Assembly (NCBI RefSeq): GCF_022869785.1
Contig: NZ_CP094997.1
Location: forward strand, 992,001 to 1,056,000
DNA length: 64,000 bases
Source of the DNA: Dyadobacter chenwenxiniae
Lineage (GTDB): Bacteria; Bacteroidota; Bacteroidia; Cytophagales; Spirosomataceae
Reading direction: 5' to 3'
Positions 44,212-52,888 of this stretch are shown here, in pieces. The position numbers were made by a program, and so were the translations under genes. The stretch's first letter is position 1; every line of letters begins with the position of its first letter. The notes beneath the pieces are model-generated. The model worked only from the letters and a program-made list of their open reading frames with translations. It searched no databases and was not told the DNA's origin.

Positions 44212-44742
44212 TTAAGTAAGATAGTAGGTAAAAAGATCCGTATTTGATAAATTAAAAAAGCCTGACTGGCGTAATAGCGTTACCAATTGCCCTCTATGAT
44301 AGGTGGAATGATTGATCATATGTGGGAATGTTTTTCTGAATTCCATTGAGATCAGTTCACCATTTGGTTTGATCACACTTATTTCGTTTCCGTAATTTTT
44401 CTTAGGATAATTATCGATGAAAAATTTAAGTTCGGTAGAGGCTCTCTTCCAAATGGCTATAAGCTCTTCTTTGGTTCCGGTAAAGTCTGCCGATAGGTAT
44501 ACCGGATTAGGAGCGTCTGTCCAGAAATCCAGCCATATTTTCTTCGCACTCACGATATGTACAGCAGTATCCCTGACGCTTCCAAAACTGCTTATTGCGA
44601 CCTGGTTCCATTGTTCATCCGTGATTTGCGTAAGCCAGGATATTACACGGTTGTCTGCCCAGTTGTTAAATTCAGCCAATTCAATAAAATAGCTTTTAAG
44701 ATCAACACTGCCTTTTTCTGTACGTTCCGGTGAAGTTGTCAT
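44212..44742 (-). CDS. DinB-family protein
   Basis: 176 residues of a DinB four-helix bundle. The usual metal-ligand His residues appear in VRDTAVHIVSAKKIWLD and in the C-terminal HMINHSTYHRGQLVTLLRQ. DinB-like proteins are often metal-dependent thiol (bacillithiol or glutathione) transferases; the substrate here is unknown. It is divergent from nothing and lies 77 nt upstream of the AraC gene that reads in the same direction. Confidence 0.87.
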   Translation of the reverse strand: MTTSPERTEKGSVDLKSYFIELAEFNNWADNRVISWLTQITDEQWNQVAISSFGSVRDTAVHIVSAKKIWLDFWTDAPNPVYLSADFTGTKEELIAIWKRASTELKFFIDNYPKKNYGNEISVIKPNGELISMEFRKTFPHMINHSTYHRGQLVTLLRQSGFFNLSNTDLFTYYLT

Positions 44743-44818
44743 GTTCTCTTTTTAATGTACATCAAAGGTAGAGACGAAGAGGGCTGTCACTGAAAGGGCA
44801 GACGTTCAAAAAGTGTAG

Positions 44819-45667
44819 CTAGGCGTCCAAACTGTTGAGCCGATATTGTTTGGGTGTGGTTCCGTGAACCTGCTTAAATGACTGAATGAAACTGGACAAA
44901 TTTTCATAACCAAGTTCCAGATGTATTTCGCTTAAGTCAAGATTACTGTTCTTAAGCATTTCGGCGGCTTTTTGCATTCGTTTCTCTTGAAACCATTTTC
45001 TTGGTGACGTACCATACAGATTGGCAAAGTGCCGTTTGAATGTTGACAGCGTCATGTAACACAGAAACGCTAATTCCTCAACGGTAACAACATTATACAT
45101 ATTTGCTATAACCACTTGGCGGATCAAAAAATCCCGCTCTGAATAATAACTATTATCATGAAGCCTCCTGAGAACTCCGGGATAGCAGCCGCTAAGATAT
45201 ATAAGCAGTTCTTCAAGTTTCACCCTTTGCAGCTCCTGAGATAATGATGGAACGGAGGATAAGATCAGCTCTAAAGAGTCTACAAAGTTTGTAAGAAAGG
45301 CGTCTTTCTCAAATACGAGGAAGGGTTCTCCACTTGGTTCACTTATTGAATGCCTCGTGGGCATGGAATGGCGAGTAAAAAAGTCTGTCAACAACTCATT
45401 GTCGAAAAAAAACAGAACACTTCTGTATTTGCCGTTAGGAGCAGAGGTTTTCTCACTCATTAAGCAATTGCCGGCAGAAAGAAGGAAAAACTGGTTTGGG
45501 TTTATCGTGATCTTTTTTCCCGCGTATTGCACACTCTTGTTGCCCTCCAGTAAAAAGCTAAACAAGTTTTGATCCAGTGTAATTTTAGAATTTGTTGTGG
45601 TCAAATCCGAATTATACCGGATGATGTCTGAGGTTTTCTTTCTACTTTGTATTGTGGGGTATCGCAT
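44819..45667 (-). CDS. AraC-family regulator (ExsA-like)
   Basis: 282 residues. The N-terminal half is a cupin-like sensor (LFSFLLEGNKSVQYAGKKITINPNQFFLLSAG) typical of the ExsA-type branch. The C-terminal domain has VVTVEELAFLCYMTLSTFKRHFANLYGTSP and DLSEIHLELGYENLSSFIQSFKQVHGTTP. It lies just upstream of the DinB gene on the same strand and may control it. Confidence 0.88.
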   Translation of the reverse strand: MRYPTIQSRKKTSDIIRYNSDLTTTNSKITLDQNLFSFLLEGNKSVQYAGKKITINPNQFFLLSAGNCLMSEKTSAPNGKYRSVLFFFDNELLTDFFTRHSMPTRHSISEPSGEPFLVFEKDAFLTNFVDSLELILSSVPSLSQELQRVKLEELLIYLSGCYPGVLRRLHDNSYYSERDFLIRQVVIANMYNVVTVEELAFLCYMTLSTFKRHFANLYGTSPRKWFQEKRMQKAAEMLKNSNLDLSEIHLELGYENLSSFIQSFKQVHGTTPKQYRLNSLDA

Positions 45668-45971
45668 GCTCTTAATATTGGTTCAGCGCTATTAAAGCTA
45701 CAAATTCCTACCATTTTCATCTTGTATATCCAGCTCCTCTAAATTAACATCGACCACAGGCGGAATATACTTGGAACCACCAACTACTATGAATCTGGCA
45801 TTCGGACTGAATATTCTGATTACTATAATCGGAAAAACAAGGTAAGGCAAGTTTACCATGAGAGCAGTTATTTTTCGTACAAAGTAGAGGCATTAGGGTA
45901 ATAATTTTGGGTATAAAGATTGTCGATAAAGAATTTAGCATATTAACTGAACCTGATCGAGTTGTAAATTC
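45668..45971. other. 304-bp intergenic region without recognisable features
   Basis: It separates two minus-strand genes. I see no gene remnant, terminator with a T-run or conserved motif. A plausible AraC-gene promoter may lie in its first part. Confidence 0.4.
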
Positions 45972-46799
45972 TCAATCTTCCTTATACATCTTTGAAATGA
46001 TTTGTATAACCTGGTTAGGTTTATCTTTCATTATATAATGACCAGAACCTTTAATATGGATTAATTTACGATTTGGGGCCTGAGCAACAAATCGCTTGTG
46101 TGCAAGCCTCCAACGGGTTAATTCATCTTCCGACTGCCACGGAGGCGTTTCTGCTAACATGTCAATCACGGGGACGGATGATGGAAATGAGATTTTACGC
46201 ATTTCGATTGCGTTCTGCTGAGCATTTTTCATCAACCAGTAAACACCCACCATCTCCGTTTTGAATTTTTGCTTTAAAGGCTCGTATTGAGCCCAATATT
46301 GCTTTGTCTGTTTATCTGTCCAAAACTCAACATGATTAGCATCAATTAAAACTGCACCTTTTACAGCCTTATAATTTCTCTTTGCGAATATCGTCGAAAA
46401 ATATCCCCCCAGCGAATGGGCAACTAGAAAGTAGCTCTTTTCAATATTCAAAGCGCGTAAACCATTTTCCAGTGAGATAACCTGCTGAGTTAGGGATATT
46501 TGGTTAGAATCCAGTTCGCTTGTTCCAAAACCAGCCCTATCATACGTGATCAATGTAGCACCCGTAGACTTATAGAGTGAATCAAGTATGCCATCCCATA
46601 CTGTCAAATTATCACCGCCACCATTTTCAAACACAATTGCCGGATACGTCCCTGCTCTCACGTTAAAATGGAGGCGGTGTCCTCCAACATCTATCAATGT
46701 ATCGATTACGTTGTTGGCAGATACTGGAATAATTGGTTTTCCTATGGTTAAGGAACAAGTAAGACATAATAGTAGTAATAATGCATATATTGTTTTCAT
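45972..46799 (-). CDS. Secreted alpha/beta hydrolase
   Basis: About 275 residues from the ATG at 46797-46799 (an upstream ATG at 46835 is non-signal-like). Signal peptide, then DVGGHRLHFNVRAG, IVFENGGGDNLTVWDGILDSL (oxyanion loop), the nucleophile elbow YFLVAHSLGGYFSTIFAK, an acid in VIDM, and His in IHIKGSGHYIMKDKP. This pattern fits small haloalkane-dehalogenase/lipase-like hydrolases. The exported location is inferred from the signal. Substrate unknown. The divergent BlaI gene follows after a 280-bp region. Confidence 0.83.
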   Translation of the reverse strand: MKTIYALLLLLCLTCSLTIGKPIIPVSANNVIDTLIDVGGHRLHFNVRAGTYPAIVFENGGGDNLTVWDGILDSLYKSTGATLITYDRAGFGTSELDSNQISLTQQVISLENGLRALNIEKSYFLVAHSLGGYFSTIFAKRNYKAVKGAVLIDANHVEFWTDKQTKQYWAQYEPLKQKFKTEMVGVYWLMKNAQQNAIEMRKISFPSSVPVIDMLAETPPWQSEDELTRWRLAHKRFVAQAPNRKLIHIKGSGHYIMKDKPNQVIQIISKMYKED

Positions 46800-46908
46800 G
46801 GACAGCAAATAAGTAGAATGAGAAGAGGTGGGCAATATATTGCTAAATAACCGATAAACTGTTTCCTAACCATTTGTGCTTGATTTCACAAACCACAACA
46901 ATCAATGA

Positions 46909-47022
46909 TCAAAATATTATTGGGGCAATGAAGAGCTAGTTCAAGACAAATATCATGCACTGAAAATGGAAGCTTATGCATTTGATTTAAAAGAAAATCG
47001 GGTCACGCCATCTTTATTTTCA
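46909..47022 (+). other. Coding-like fragment in the hydrolase/BlaI intergenic region
   Basis: One plus-strand frame reads like protein (YYWGNEELVQDKYHALKMEA, then YAFDLKENRVTP) with good codon texture and no stop. It has no start codon that makes sense and is followed directly by the BlaI promoter. I do not recognise the family; it may be a gene remnant. Confidence 0.3.
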
Positions 47023-47042
47023 TATAGGGTTGTATATTATGT

Positions 47043-47058
47043 AACTAATTTTTTAGTT
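47043..47058. promoter_or_regulatory. BlaI operator in front of blaI-type gene
   Basis: AACTAATTTTTTAGTT is a palindrome of the form AACT-N8-AGTT, overlapping the -7-like TTAGTTTG (47053-47060), 24 nt before the BlaI start codon. The same form occurs twice upstream of the receptor gene at 48.7 kb, so it is likely a shared operator. Confidence 0.7.
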
Positions 47059-47081
47059 TGTGTTCAAATTATTTCAACCGG

Positions 47082-47465
47082 ATGGAAACAAAGGATCTTA
47101 CCAAGGCAGAAGAGCAACTGATGCAGGTGTTATGGAAGATGCAAAGAGCCTTCATCAGGGAGATTATTGATCAGATGCCGGAACCTAAGCCTGTACATAG
47201 CTCCGTATCAACGATTATGCGTGTCCTGGAGACGAAGGGGCTTGTAGGCTATGATGCATTTGGTAAAAGTCACCGTTATTATCCTTTGATCTCGAGGGAA
47301 GAATATAAGCGGTTTCAGCTGATGAAATTAATGGGTAACTATTTTGATAACTCGGCACAAAAACTGTTTTCCTTTTTCATAGATGAGCAAAAAATCCCGG
47401 AAGATGATGTCAAGGAAATAAACAAAATGCTTCTCACATTGAAAGATCAACAATCCGGAAAATGA
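47082..47465 (+). CDS. BlaI/MecI-family repressor
   Basis: About 127 residues from the ATG at 47082 (METKDLTKAEEQLMQVLW); an earlier frame extension lies within the promoter. A BlaI/MecI winged helix is clear: EQLMQVLWKMQRAFIREIIDQM, SSVSTIMRVLETKGLVGYDAFGKSHRYYPLISREEY. The C-terminal helices mediate dimerisation and carry the protease cleavage region in homologues. It overlaps the M56 protein gene by 4 nt (ATGA). BlaI represses its own operon and probably the receptor at 48.7 kb through AACT-N8-AGTT palindromes. Confidence 0.92.
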   Translation: METKDLTKAEEQLMQVLWKMQRAFIREIIDQMPEPKPVHSSVSTIMRVLETKGLVGYDAFGKSHRYYPLISREEYKRFQLMKLMGNYFDNSAQKLFSFFIDEQKIPEDDVKEINKMLLTLKDQQSGK

Positions 47466-48592
47466 TAGTTTACTTTATCTCAGTTCATATTTGTCTCATC
47501 GCGGGCTTCGGATTTTACAATGTTTTTCTGGAAAAACAGACGTATTTCATGCTCAACAGGATCTCTTTATTGTGTCTTGCGGTACTTTCGTTCTGCATTC
47601 CGGCGATTCCCGTCAAACCGCATTTATCTGCCTCTATTCCCCTGGATCTGGTGATTCATGGTGAGACGCTATCGCAAGTCGCTCCGCAAATGTGGAATGA
47701 TCACATCACTGACTGGCTGAAATGGGCCTATTTTACGGGCGTTTTTTTCAAACTTGGCTGGCTGATAATCAGATTTCTATATATCAGAAACAAAATCAAG
47801 AACCCTGGGGATAACGCGGCATTCTCATTTTTTAAATACAAAGTAGTTGATCGCAACGTATCGAATTTTGAGATGATCGACTATCACGAAGATGTGCATA
47901 TCAGGCAGTGGCACAGCCTGGATATTTTGTTTTTTGAAATAGTGGCCATCGTTGCCTGGTTTAATCCGGTTGTTTATTTCTACCAGCGAAGCATCAAAAG
48001 GACGCACGAGTTTCTGGCAGATCGCGAAACAGCAAGGCATTTCGGCAATTACTACCAATATGCATCGCTGATCCTGAACAGGTCGTCGCAATCCTCACCT
48101 GAGATGACCAATGCTTTTACTGATAAACATTTACTTAAACAACGGATCGCAATGCTGGGAAGGAACAACGCTTCCAAGGCAAATCTTGCGAAATATGTCT
48201 TGCTAATCCCTGTTCTGCTTTGTCTTACATCATTTTCTGCTTTGTACAAAAATCCTGCTGCAACTGCCGAAATGGGCCGAAAAGGCTCTGTTGCTCCGGC
48301 CTTCCCCGGCGGCCTGGATGCTTTTCTGGGTTATCTGAGTAAGGAGGTAAGCCAATCGGACATATTCAAAGCGCACCACGATCAGGGAAAGGTGTTAGTA
48401 AGCTTCGTTGTCGATACCGATGGCAATGTAGTATCGCCCCAGGTAATGGACAGCCCGAACGCAAAGTTAAACAGCGAGGCTGTCAGGATCATCCGCAACT
48501 CACCCAGATGGTCGCCCGGCCTACAAGACGGCCGAGTGGTGCGTGTGAGGCATGAAATAAAACTTGGCTACCAATTGTCGTCAACTAATTGA
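47462..48592 (+). CDS. BlaR1-like M56 peptidase with a TonB C-terminal domain
   Basis: 376 residues. Several N-terminal membrane helices, then the zinc protease motif HEDVH (His142, Glu143, His146) in YHEDVHIRQWHSLDILFFEI, a second helix, and a C-terminal TonB-like domain (about 275-372) with VLVSFVVDTDGNVVSPQVM and ending RVRHEIKLGY. In BlaR1/MecR1 the protease cleaves the repressor after a signal. Here the penicillin-binding sensor domain is replaced by TonB. This fusion is common in Bacteroidota. It overlaps the BlaI gene by 4 nt, as is typical for such pairs. Confidence 0.9.
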   Translation: MIVYFISVHICLIAGFGFYNVFLEKQTYFMLNRISLLCLAVLSFCIPAIPVKPHLSASIPLDLVIHGETLSQVAPQMWNDHITDWLKWAYFTGVFFKLGWLIIRFLYIRNKIKNPGDNAAFSFFKYKVVDRNVSNFEMIDYHEDVHIRQWHSLDILFFEIVAIVAWFNPVVYFYQRSIKRTHEFLADRETARHFGNYYQYASLILNRSSQSSPEMTNAFTDKHLLKQRIAMLGRNNASKANLAKYVLLIPVLLCLTSFSALYKNPAATAEMGRKGSVAPAFPGGLDAFLGYLSKEVSQSDIFKAHHDQGKVLVSFVVDTDGNVVSPQVMDSPNAKLNSEAVRIIRNSPRWSPGLQDGRVVRVRHEIKLGYQLSSTN

Positions 48593-48637
48593 TTGACAGG
48601 ATACAATAGCAGAATTGGGAAAGGCAGAAATTATTAT

Positions 48638-48694
48638 AACTAAATAATAAGCCATAATAACTTATAAAATAGTTTATTAACTAAAATATAAGTT
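48638..48694. promoter_or_regulatory. Array of BlaI operator palindromes upstream of the receptor gene
   Basis: Two perfect AACT-N8-AGTT palindromes: AACTTATAAAATAGTT (48659-48674) and AACTAAAATATAAGTT (48679-48694). A degenerate third copy begins at 48638 (AACT-N8-AGCC). Their starts are 20-21 bp apart, about two helical turns, which would put bound dimers on the same DNA face. They lie directly upstream of a TACATTTG -7 element. Confidence 0.7.
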
Positions 48695-48695
48695 A

Positions 48696-48703
48696 TACAT
48701 TTG
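48696..48703 (+). promoter_or_regulatory. Bacteroidota -7 promoter element for the receptor gene
   Basis: TACATTTG matches TAnnTTTG and immediately follows the last operator copy, 36 nt before the ATG of the outer-membrane receptor gene. Bound BlaI would block the -33 region. Confidence 0.6.
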
Positions 48704-48739
48704 TTCTGATTAGAAATTTTCAGTTCAAACAGCTTTGCC

Positions 48740-51172
48740 ATGAAAAAATTTGCGGGTTATACCAGCTTCTTAGTGCTGCTATTATTTTTCGACTTTTTAC
48801 CAAGATTTTCGATTGCCCAGGAAATGGTTGATACCCATGTTTCCGGTGTGATCCTGGACGAAAAACAACAGCCGCTTCCATTTGCGGCGATCATTTTGAA
48901 AGCTTTACATGATTCCACAGTTATCAAAACGGCACTGAGTGAAATTGACGGAAAGTTTACACTCCTTAATGTTCCAACGGGCGTTTTTATGCTTGAAATA
49001 ACAATGCTAGGCTACGAAACATACAGAAAGGAAATCGAATCTGTTGCCGTTGCCAGAGCTAATGAGCTGGGGAATATCCAACTGAAACCCGCGACTAAAA
49101 ATCTGTCAGCTGTTATTATTACAGGACAAAAGCCATTTATCGAGCAGCGAGCCGACAAAATTGTAATTAACCTGAACGATCAGCTTGCCGGTGGTTCTTC
49201 TCTGATGGAAGTAATGGACCGGCTGCCGGGCATACAGGTTAACCCCGACAATATGGTCTATTTGAATGGTCGAAATGTACGTATATACATTGACGGTAAA
49301 CCAACTCCACTCTCCGCCGATGCGCTGGCAGGCTTACTTCGGGGTATGTCGGCCACATCCATTGAAAGGGTGGAGCTGATTGCTCGTCCGTCCTCCAAAT
49401 ACGATGCTTCTGCGAGTGGCGGCATCATCAATATTGTCAGGAAAAGAGGCAGTAGGGAAGGGCTCAGAGGCAATGCCTACGGTGGTGGGGGATTTGGGCG
49501 ATATGCCAAATACACCGGCGGATTTAATCTTAATTTTAAAACAGGCAAGTACAATCTGCTACTGAATACGGACTACAATTTCAATAAATATTTTGTCGAT
49601 AATTACATTTTGGCAACCCCGGCCGGAGAGCCTGGCATAGTTTCCGGTGGCACCGAATCAATGATCAAAAGTGTTCGGCAAATGAACAATATTACACCCA
49701 GTATTGGCCTGGACCTTTATTTAACAAAGAAAACCACGCTGTCATTCGCAGTTACGAATGCACTGCAATTGTTTAAAAAGGATGCTTTTTCTGAGATGAC
49801 GAACCTTGATGAAAAAAGCTTGGCCGGCAATTTTGATAACCGTGTCAAAACAAAAATGAACAACTTTTCCTCCGGCCTGCATTTGCTCCATCAAATGGAT
49901 ACTCTGGGCAAAGAACTAACCGTCGATCTGGATTATTACCAGAATGTCAACTATTCCGACCAGCATAACACTGAGGGGGTATTTAGTCAGGGTCGTGATG
50001 AGCTAAGACGCACTTTTTTTGATCAGAATAATGCATTTGACGTTTATTCGGCCAAAGCCGACTTGACCCTTCCGCTCAAACACAAAGCGCAGATGGAATC
50101 CGGGTTCAAGTCTAGCTACGTGGAGACATATAACCGAAACGTGCTCTATGACATTAATGGAAGCAAATTGATACCCAACGATTCGCAAAGTGATCTTTAT
50201 CGCTATTCAGAAAGCATTCATGCACTGTATACCACATTTCATCAGGAGCTAAAAAAATTATCCTACCAGCTTGGTTTACGGGCAGAAGGCACCTGGAACA
50301 GCGGTCGGCAATTGCAGTCAAGCCAGCGGTTCAGCCAGAATTATATTCAACTGTTTCCTACGGTATTTTTTGATTACAAATTCACTGACAAGCATAGCTT
50401 TATTGTCAGTTTTGACAAAAAAACAAACCGGCCGACCTACGAAAATATGAACCCGCTGCTCCGTATCATCAATGCAAATAATTTTGTACAAGGAAATCCT
50501 AACCTGCGGCCTGTTTCATCATATAACGGTTCGGCTACGCTGGCCTACCGCAACGCACTTTTTGTAACTGCCAACTTCGGGATCGATTTTCGCGACTTTA
50601 CCTATTTTGCTTTTCAGAACCAGCGCGGAGACAGCACGGTGACCAGACCGGTCAATAATCGCTACACACAAACTGTGAGCCTGATTACAGCTTATAATCG
50701 TCAGATCAAGCCTTGGTGGTACACAAGCACGAATATCAATTTGCGAAAGTTATCCTATCAATTGGTGGATGATCATGTAAATATAACGGGCATTACAACC
50801 TTCAATTTTGACACTTACAACAGCTTTTCACTTACTAAACAGTTATCCTGGCTGATTCTCTTTCGCTACCGTGGAAAATCACAGGAACGTAACATTAAAA
50901 CCGACGCTTATTTTACATTAACATCCGGATTACGGCAATCCTTATTAAAAAAACGGGCAACCATCGCCCTGAACGTAACAGATATCTTTAATAATTTTAA
51001 AAACAGGTATTTACAACAATCGCTGGCACTCCGGCAGGTTTGGGAAAACAGGTACGAAACGACAACCGTACGATTAAACTTCACCTATAACTTCGGCGGG
51101 CAAATAAACAAAGTCAAAAAGAGCGACTCCGCTGCGGATGAAAGACGTAGAAGTGATACCAAGGAGAACTGA
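48740..51172 (+). CDS. TonB-receptor-like outer-membrane protein (OMP_b-brl_3 family)
   Basis: 810 residues. Signal peptide, a CarboxypepD_reg-like domain (about 35-110: SGVILDEKQQPLPFAAIILK), then a plug (LSAVIITGQKPFIEQRADKI, GIQVNPDNMVYLNGRNVRIYIDGKP, ELIARPSSKYDASASGGIINIV) and a barrel ending in VRLNFTYNFGG. It belongs to the group of TonB-related proteins with an OMP_b-brl_3 C-terminal barrel. The operator array upstream suggests BlaI control, which would connect the receptor to the M56-TonB signal pathway. A terminal KSDSAADERRR tail is polar and unstructured. Confidence 0.9.
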   Translation: MKKFAGYTSFLVLLLFFDFLPRFSIAQEMVDTHVSGVILDEKQQPLPFAAIILKALHDSTVIKTALSEIDGKFTLLNVPTGVFMLEITMLGYETYRKEIESVAVARANELGNIQLKPATKNLSAVIITGQKPFIEQRADKIVINLNDQLAGGSSLMEVMDRLPGIQVNPDNMVYLNGRNVRIYIDGKPTPLSADALAGLLRGMSATSIERVELIARPSSKYDASASGGIINIVRKRGSREGLRGNAYGGGGFGRYAKYTGGFNLNFKTGKYNLLLNTDYNFNKYFVDNYILATPAGEPGIVSGGTESMIKSVRQMNNITPSIGLDLYLTKKTTLSFAVTNALQLFKKDAFSEMTNLDEKSLAGNFDNRVKTKMNNFSSGLHLLHQMDTLGKELTVDLDYYQNVNYSDQHNTEGVFSQGRDELRRTFFDQNNAFDVYSAKADLTLPLKHKAQMESGFKSSYVETYNRNVLYDINGSKLIPNDSQSDLYRYSESIHALYTTFHQELKKLSYQLGLRAEGTWNSGRQLQSSQRFSQNYIQLFPTVFFDYKFTDKHSFIVSFDKKTNRPTYENMNPLLRIINANNFVQGNPNLRPVSSYNGSATLAYRNALFVTANFGIDFRDFTYFAFQNQRGDSTVTRPVNNRYTQTVSLITAYNRQIKPWWYTSTNINLRKLSYQLVDDHVNITGITTFNFDTYNSFSLTKQLSWLILFRYRGKSQERNIKTDAYFTLTSGLRQSLLKKRATIALNVTDIFNNFKNRYLQQSLALRQVWENRYETTTVRLNFTYNFGGQINKVKKSDSAADERRRSDTKEN

Positions 51173-51672
51173 TATCCGAAATTTGTGAAATAATTGTAAT
51201 AGTGCAATCAGGAAAGTAAGCTGAGCACTATTTATTATTCGTAAGTGAGATTTTGTATGAACATAAATTCTTCGAGGTATCTAGCAGACGGAGATCAGAA
51301 GGAAAGCATTGCCGCTTTCTCGTCTTCGCTATGACTGATTATGGAGCGCAAGAACATTAAAAATGCTTCGGTAGAAGGAAGGCTCTAAAAATTTGGTATC
51401 GGTAGTTTTTAAAAAGCGGAGCAGCATTGCCCGCTTTTTTTTGACCGCTACAAGATCTTGCTGTGGACAATTAATTAGCATTAGCAGGTTAAAGCCAGCG
51501 CTTGCGGAGCGAACCTTTCTTCCAGTGTCTTCAAGCTCAGTAGCAAGTGCTAATGTTATAACATTTAAGGCGTTTAGTAACCGGGTAGGTGACCCGAAAT
51601 ACTTCAGTACGATAGATTAGGGGGCGTCATGCTATATTTGCACGTTCATACTGCTAACATTAATATCCTTTC
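51173..51672. other. 500-bp intergenic region
   Basis: Between the receptor and the serine hydrolase, both plus strand. It contains the intrinsic terminator at 51411-51442 and a small hairpin (CGGGT 51582-51586 / ACCCG 51592-51596). No coding frame is convincing. The distance of 240 nt from the receptor stop to the terminator leaves room for an unannotated small RNA or a long 3' UTR. Confidence 0.45.
51411..51442 (+). terminator. Intrinsic terminator
   Basis: AAAAAGCGG (51411-51419) pairs with CCGCTTTTT (51431-51439) and is followed by more T residues, the classic Rho-independent form. It ends the transcript that may come from the receptor gene or from a small RNA in the 240 nt before it. 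Confidence 0.75.
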
Positions 51673-52800
51673 ATGCGGCTTTTTGCAAGTTTGTTCATCC
51701 TTTTTCATTTCGCGGAATGTTTAGCTCAGAACACTGGCCTTGACTCTGATATCTCCACTGAGATGAAGCGCCTGAACATACCTGGTCTGGCGGTTGCAAA
51801 GATAGAAGCGGGGGAAGTTGCGTGGACAGGTCATTTTGGGTTTCAGAATTTGGAAAAACAAATTCCTGTTACAGGGAATACTATTTTTCAAATTGCCTCC
51901 ATATCAAAAACCGTGACAGCTGCGGCGATTATGCAGCTGGCTGCGAAGGGTTACTTTTCGTTGGATGATGATGTCAGTGGCTTTCTGCCCTTTTCTGTAA
52001 GAAGCTCCTTTCACCCCCGAAAACCTATCACTTTCAGGCAATTATTAAGACACAGATCTTCTATACGTGATAACTTTGATTACCTTCTTCCATTTTGGGA
52101 AGGGAAATACAAAGGCCCAAATATTAGTTTAGACATATTCTTGCAAAATTATCTGGCAATTGGTGGTTCAAACTATCACAAGGATAAGAATTTTATTCAA
52201 GCAGCGCCTGGTGACAGGTTTGAGTACTCAAATATGGGATATGCCCTCCTGGGGTATCTTGTAGAAAGAATCTCGAAGATGCCTTTTGATGAATATTGCC
52301 AGAAGAACCTATTCTCCCCTCTTGAAATGCGTCAGACCAACTGGTTCCCTGATAAAATGGATGCAAATAGGCTGGCAACCCCGTATATATTCTCTGATTC
52401 ACTTAAAGTCTATCAGCGGCAGCAGCAAAGCACTTTTCCAGATTACCCTGCAGGCCAATTGCGTTGTAGCATAGGTGATCTTGCCAGATTTTTAGTGTGC
52501 TGGACGAACGATGGTAAGTTTGAAGGAAAGTCCATCATAGATAGCGTTGCGGTGCAAACTTTGACGCCTAAGGATATGAGCCTTGGCTTCCATACATGGT
52601 TTTTATACTTGTTTAATACGGAGACCCCCATGTACAGCCATAATGGGCACGGTCCTGGTGTCTCGACTTATATGCTTTATGACCCGTTCTCCAAAAATGG
52701 ACTGGTCATTTTAATGAATGGAGAGCTGTCTTCTTACATGGATCGGCGAAGCCTCATAAATCTACTTTATCAAAAGCGAAGCCTTTCAGCAGGTAAATAA
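51673..52800 (+). CDS. Serine hydrolase of the beta-lactamase/esterase class C fold
   Basis: 375 residues with a signal peptide (FILFHFAECLAQ). The catalytic SxxK is Ser76-Ile-Ser-Lys79, the YxN motif is Tyr185-Ser-Asn187 and an HxG-type motif is at His323. The fold covers class C beta-lactamases, esterases and D-peptidases; the HNGHGPG loop suggests an esterase-like or aminopeptidase-like member. It is near the BlaI/M56 pair, but a terminator lies between and no operator was found, so a link to beta-lactam response is speculative. Confidence 0.88.
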   Translation: MRLFASLFILFHFAECLAQNTGLDSDISTEMKRLNIPGLAVAKIEAGEVAWTGHFGFQNLEKQIPVTGNTIFQIASISKTVTAAAIMQLAAKGYFSLDDDVSGFLPFSVRSSFHPRKPITFRQLLRHRSSIRDNFDYLLPFWEGKYKGPNISLDIFLQNYLAIGGSNYHKDKNFIQAAPGDRFEYSNMGYALLGYLVERISKMPFDEYCQKNLFSPLEMRQTNWFPDKMDANRLATPYIFSDSLKVYQRQQQSTFPDYPAGQLRCSIGDLARFLVCWTNDGKFEGKSIIDSVAVQTLTPKDMSLGFHTWFLYLFNTETPMYSHNGHGPGVSTYMLYDPFSKNGLVILMNGELSSYMDRRSLINLLYQKRSLSAGK

Positions 52801-52888
52801 TCATTGCAAAGGATGTTTTACCTGTACTTTGTAATAAAAGCGGCTAAAATATAATTTGGGATCTTTAAATTCGTCAGCTTTTACATTT

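Noticed and set aside
51673..52800. Membership of the serine hydrolase in the BlaI regulon
   Set aside because: No AACT-N8-AGTT palindrome was found upstream, and an intrinsic terminator separates it from the receptor gene.
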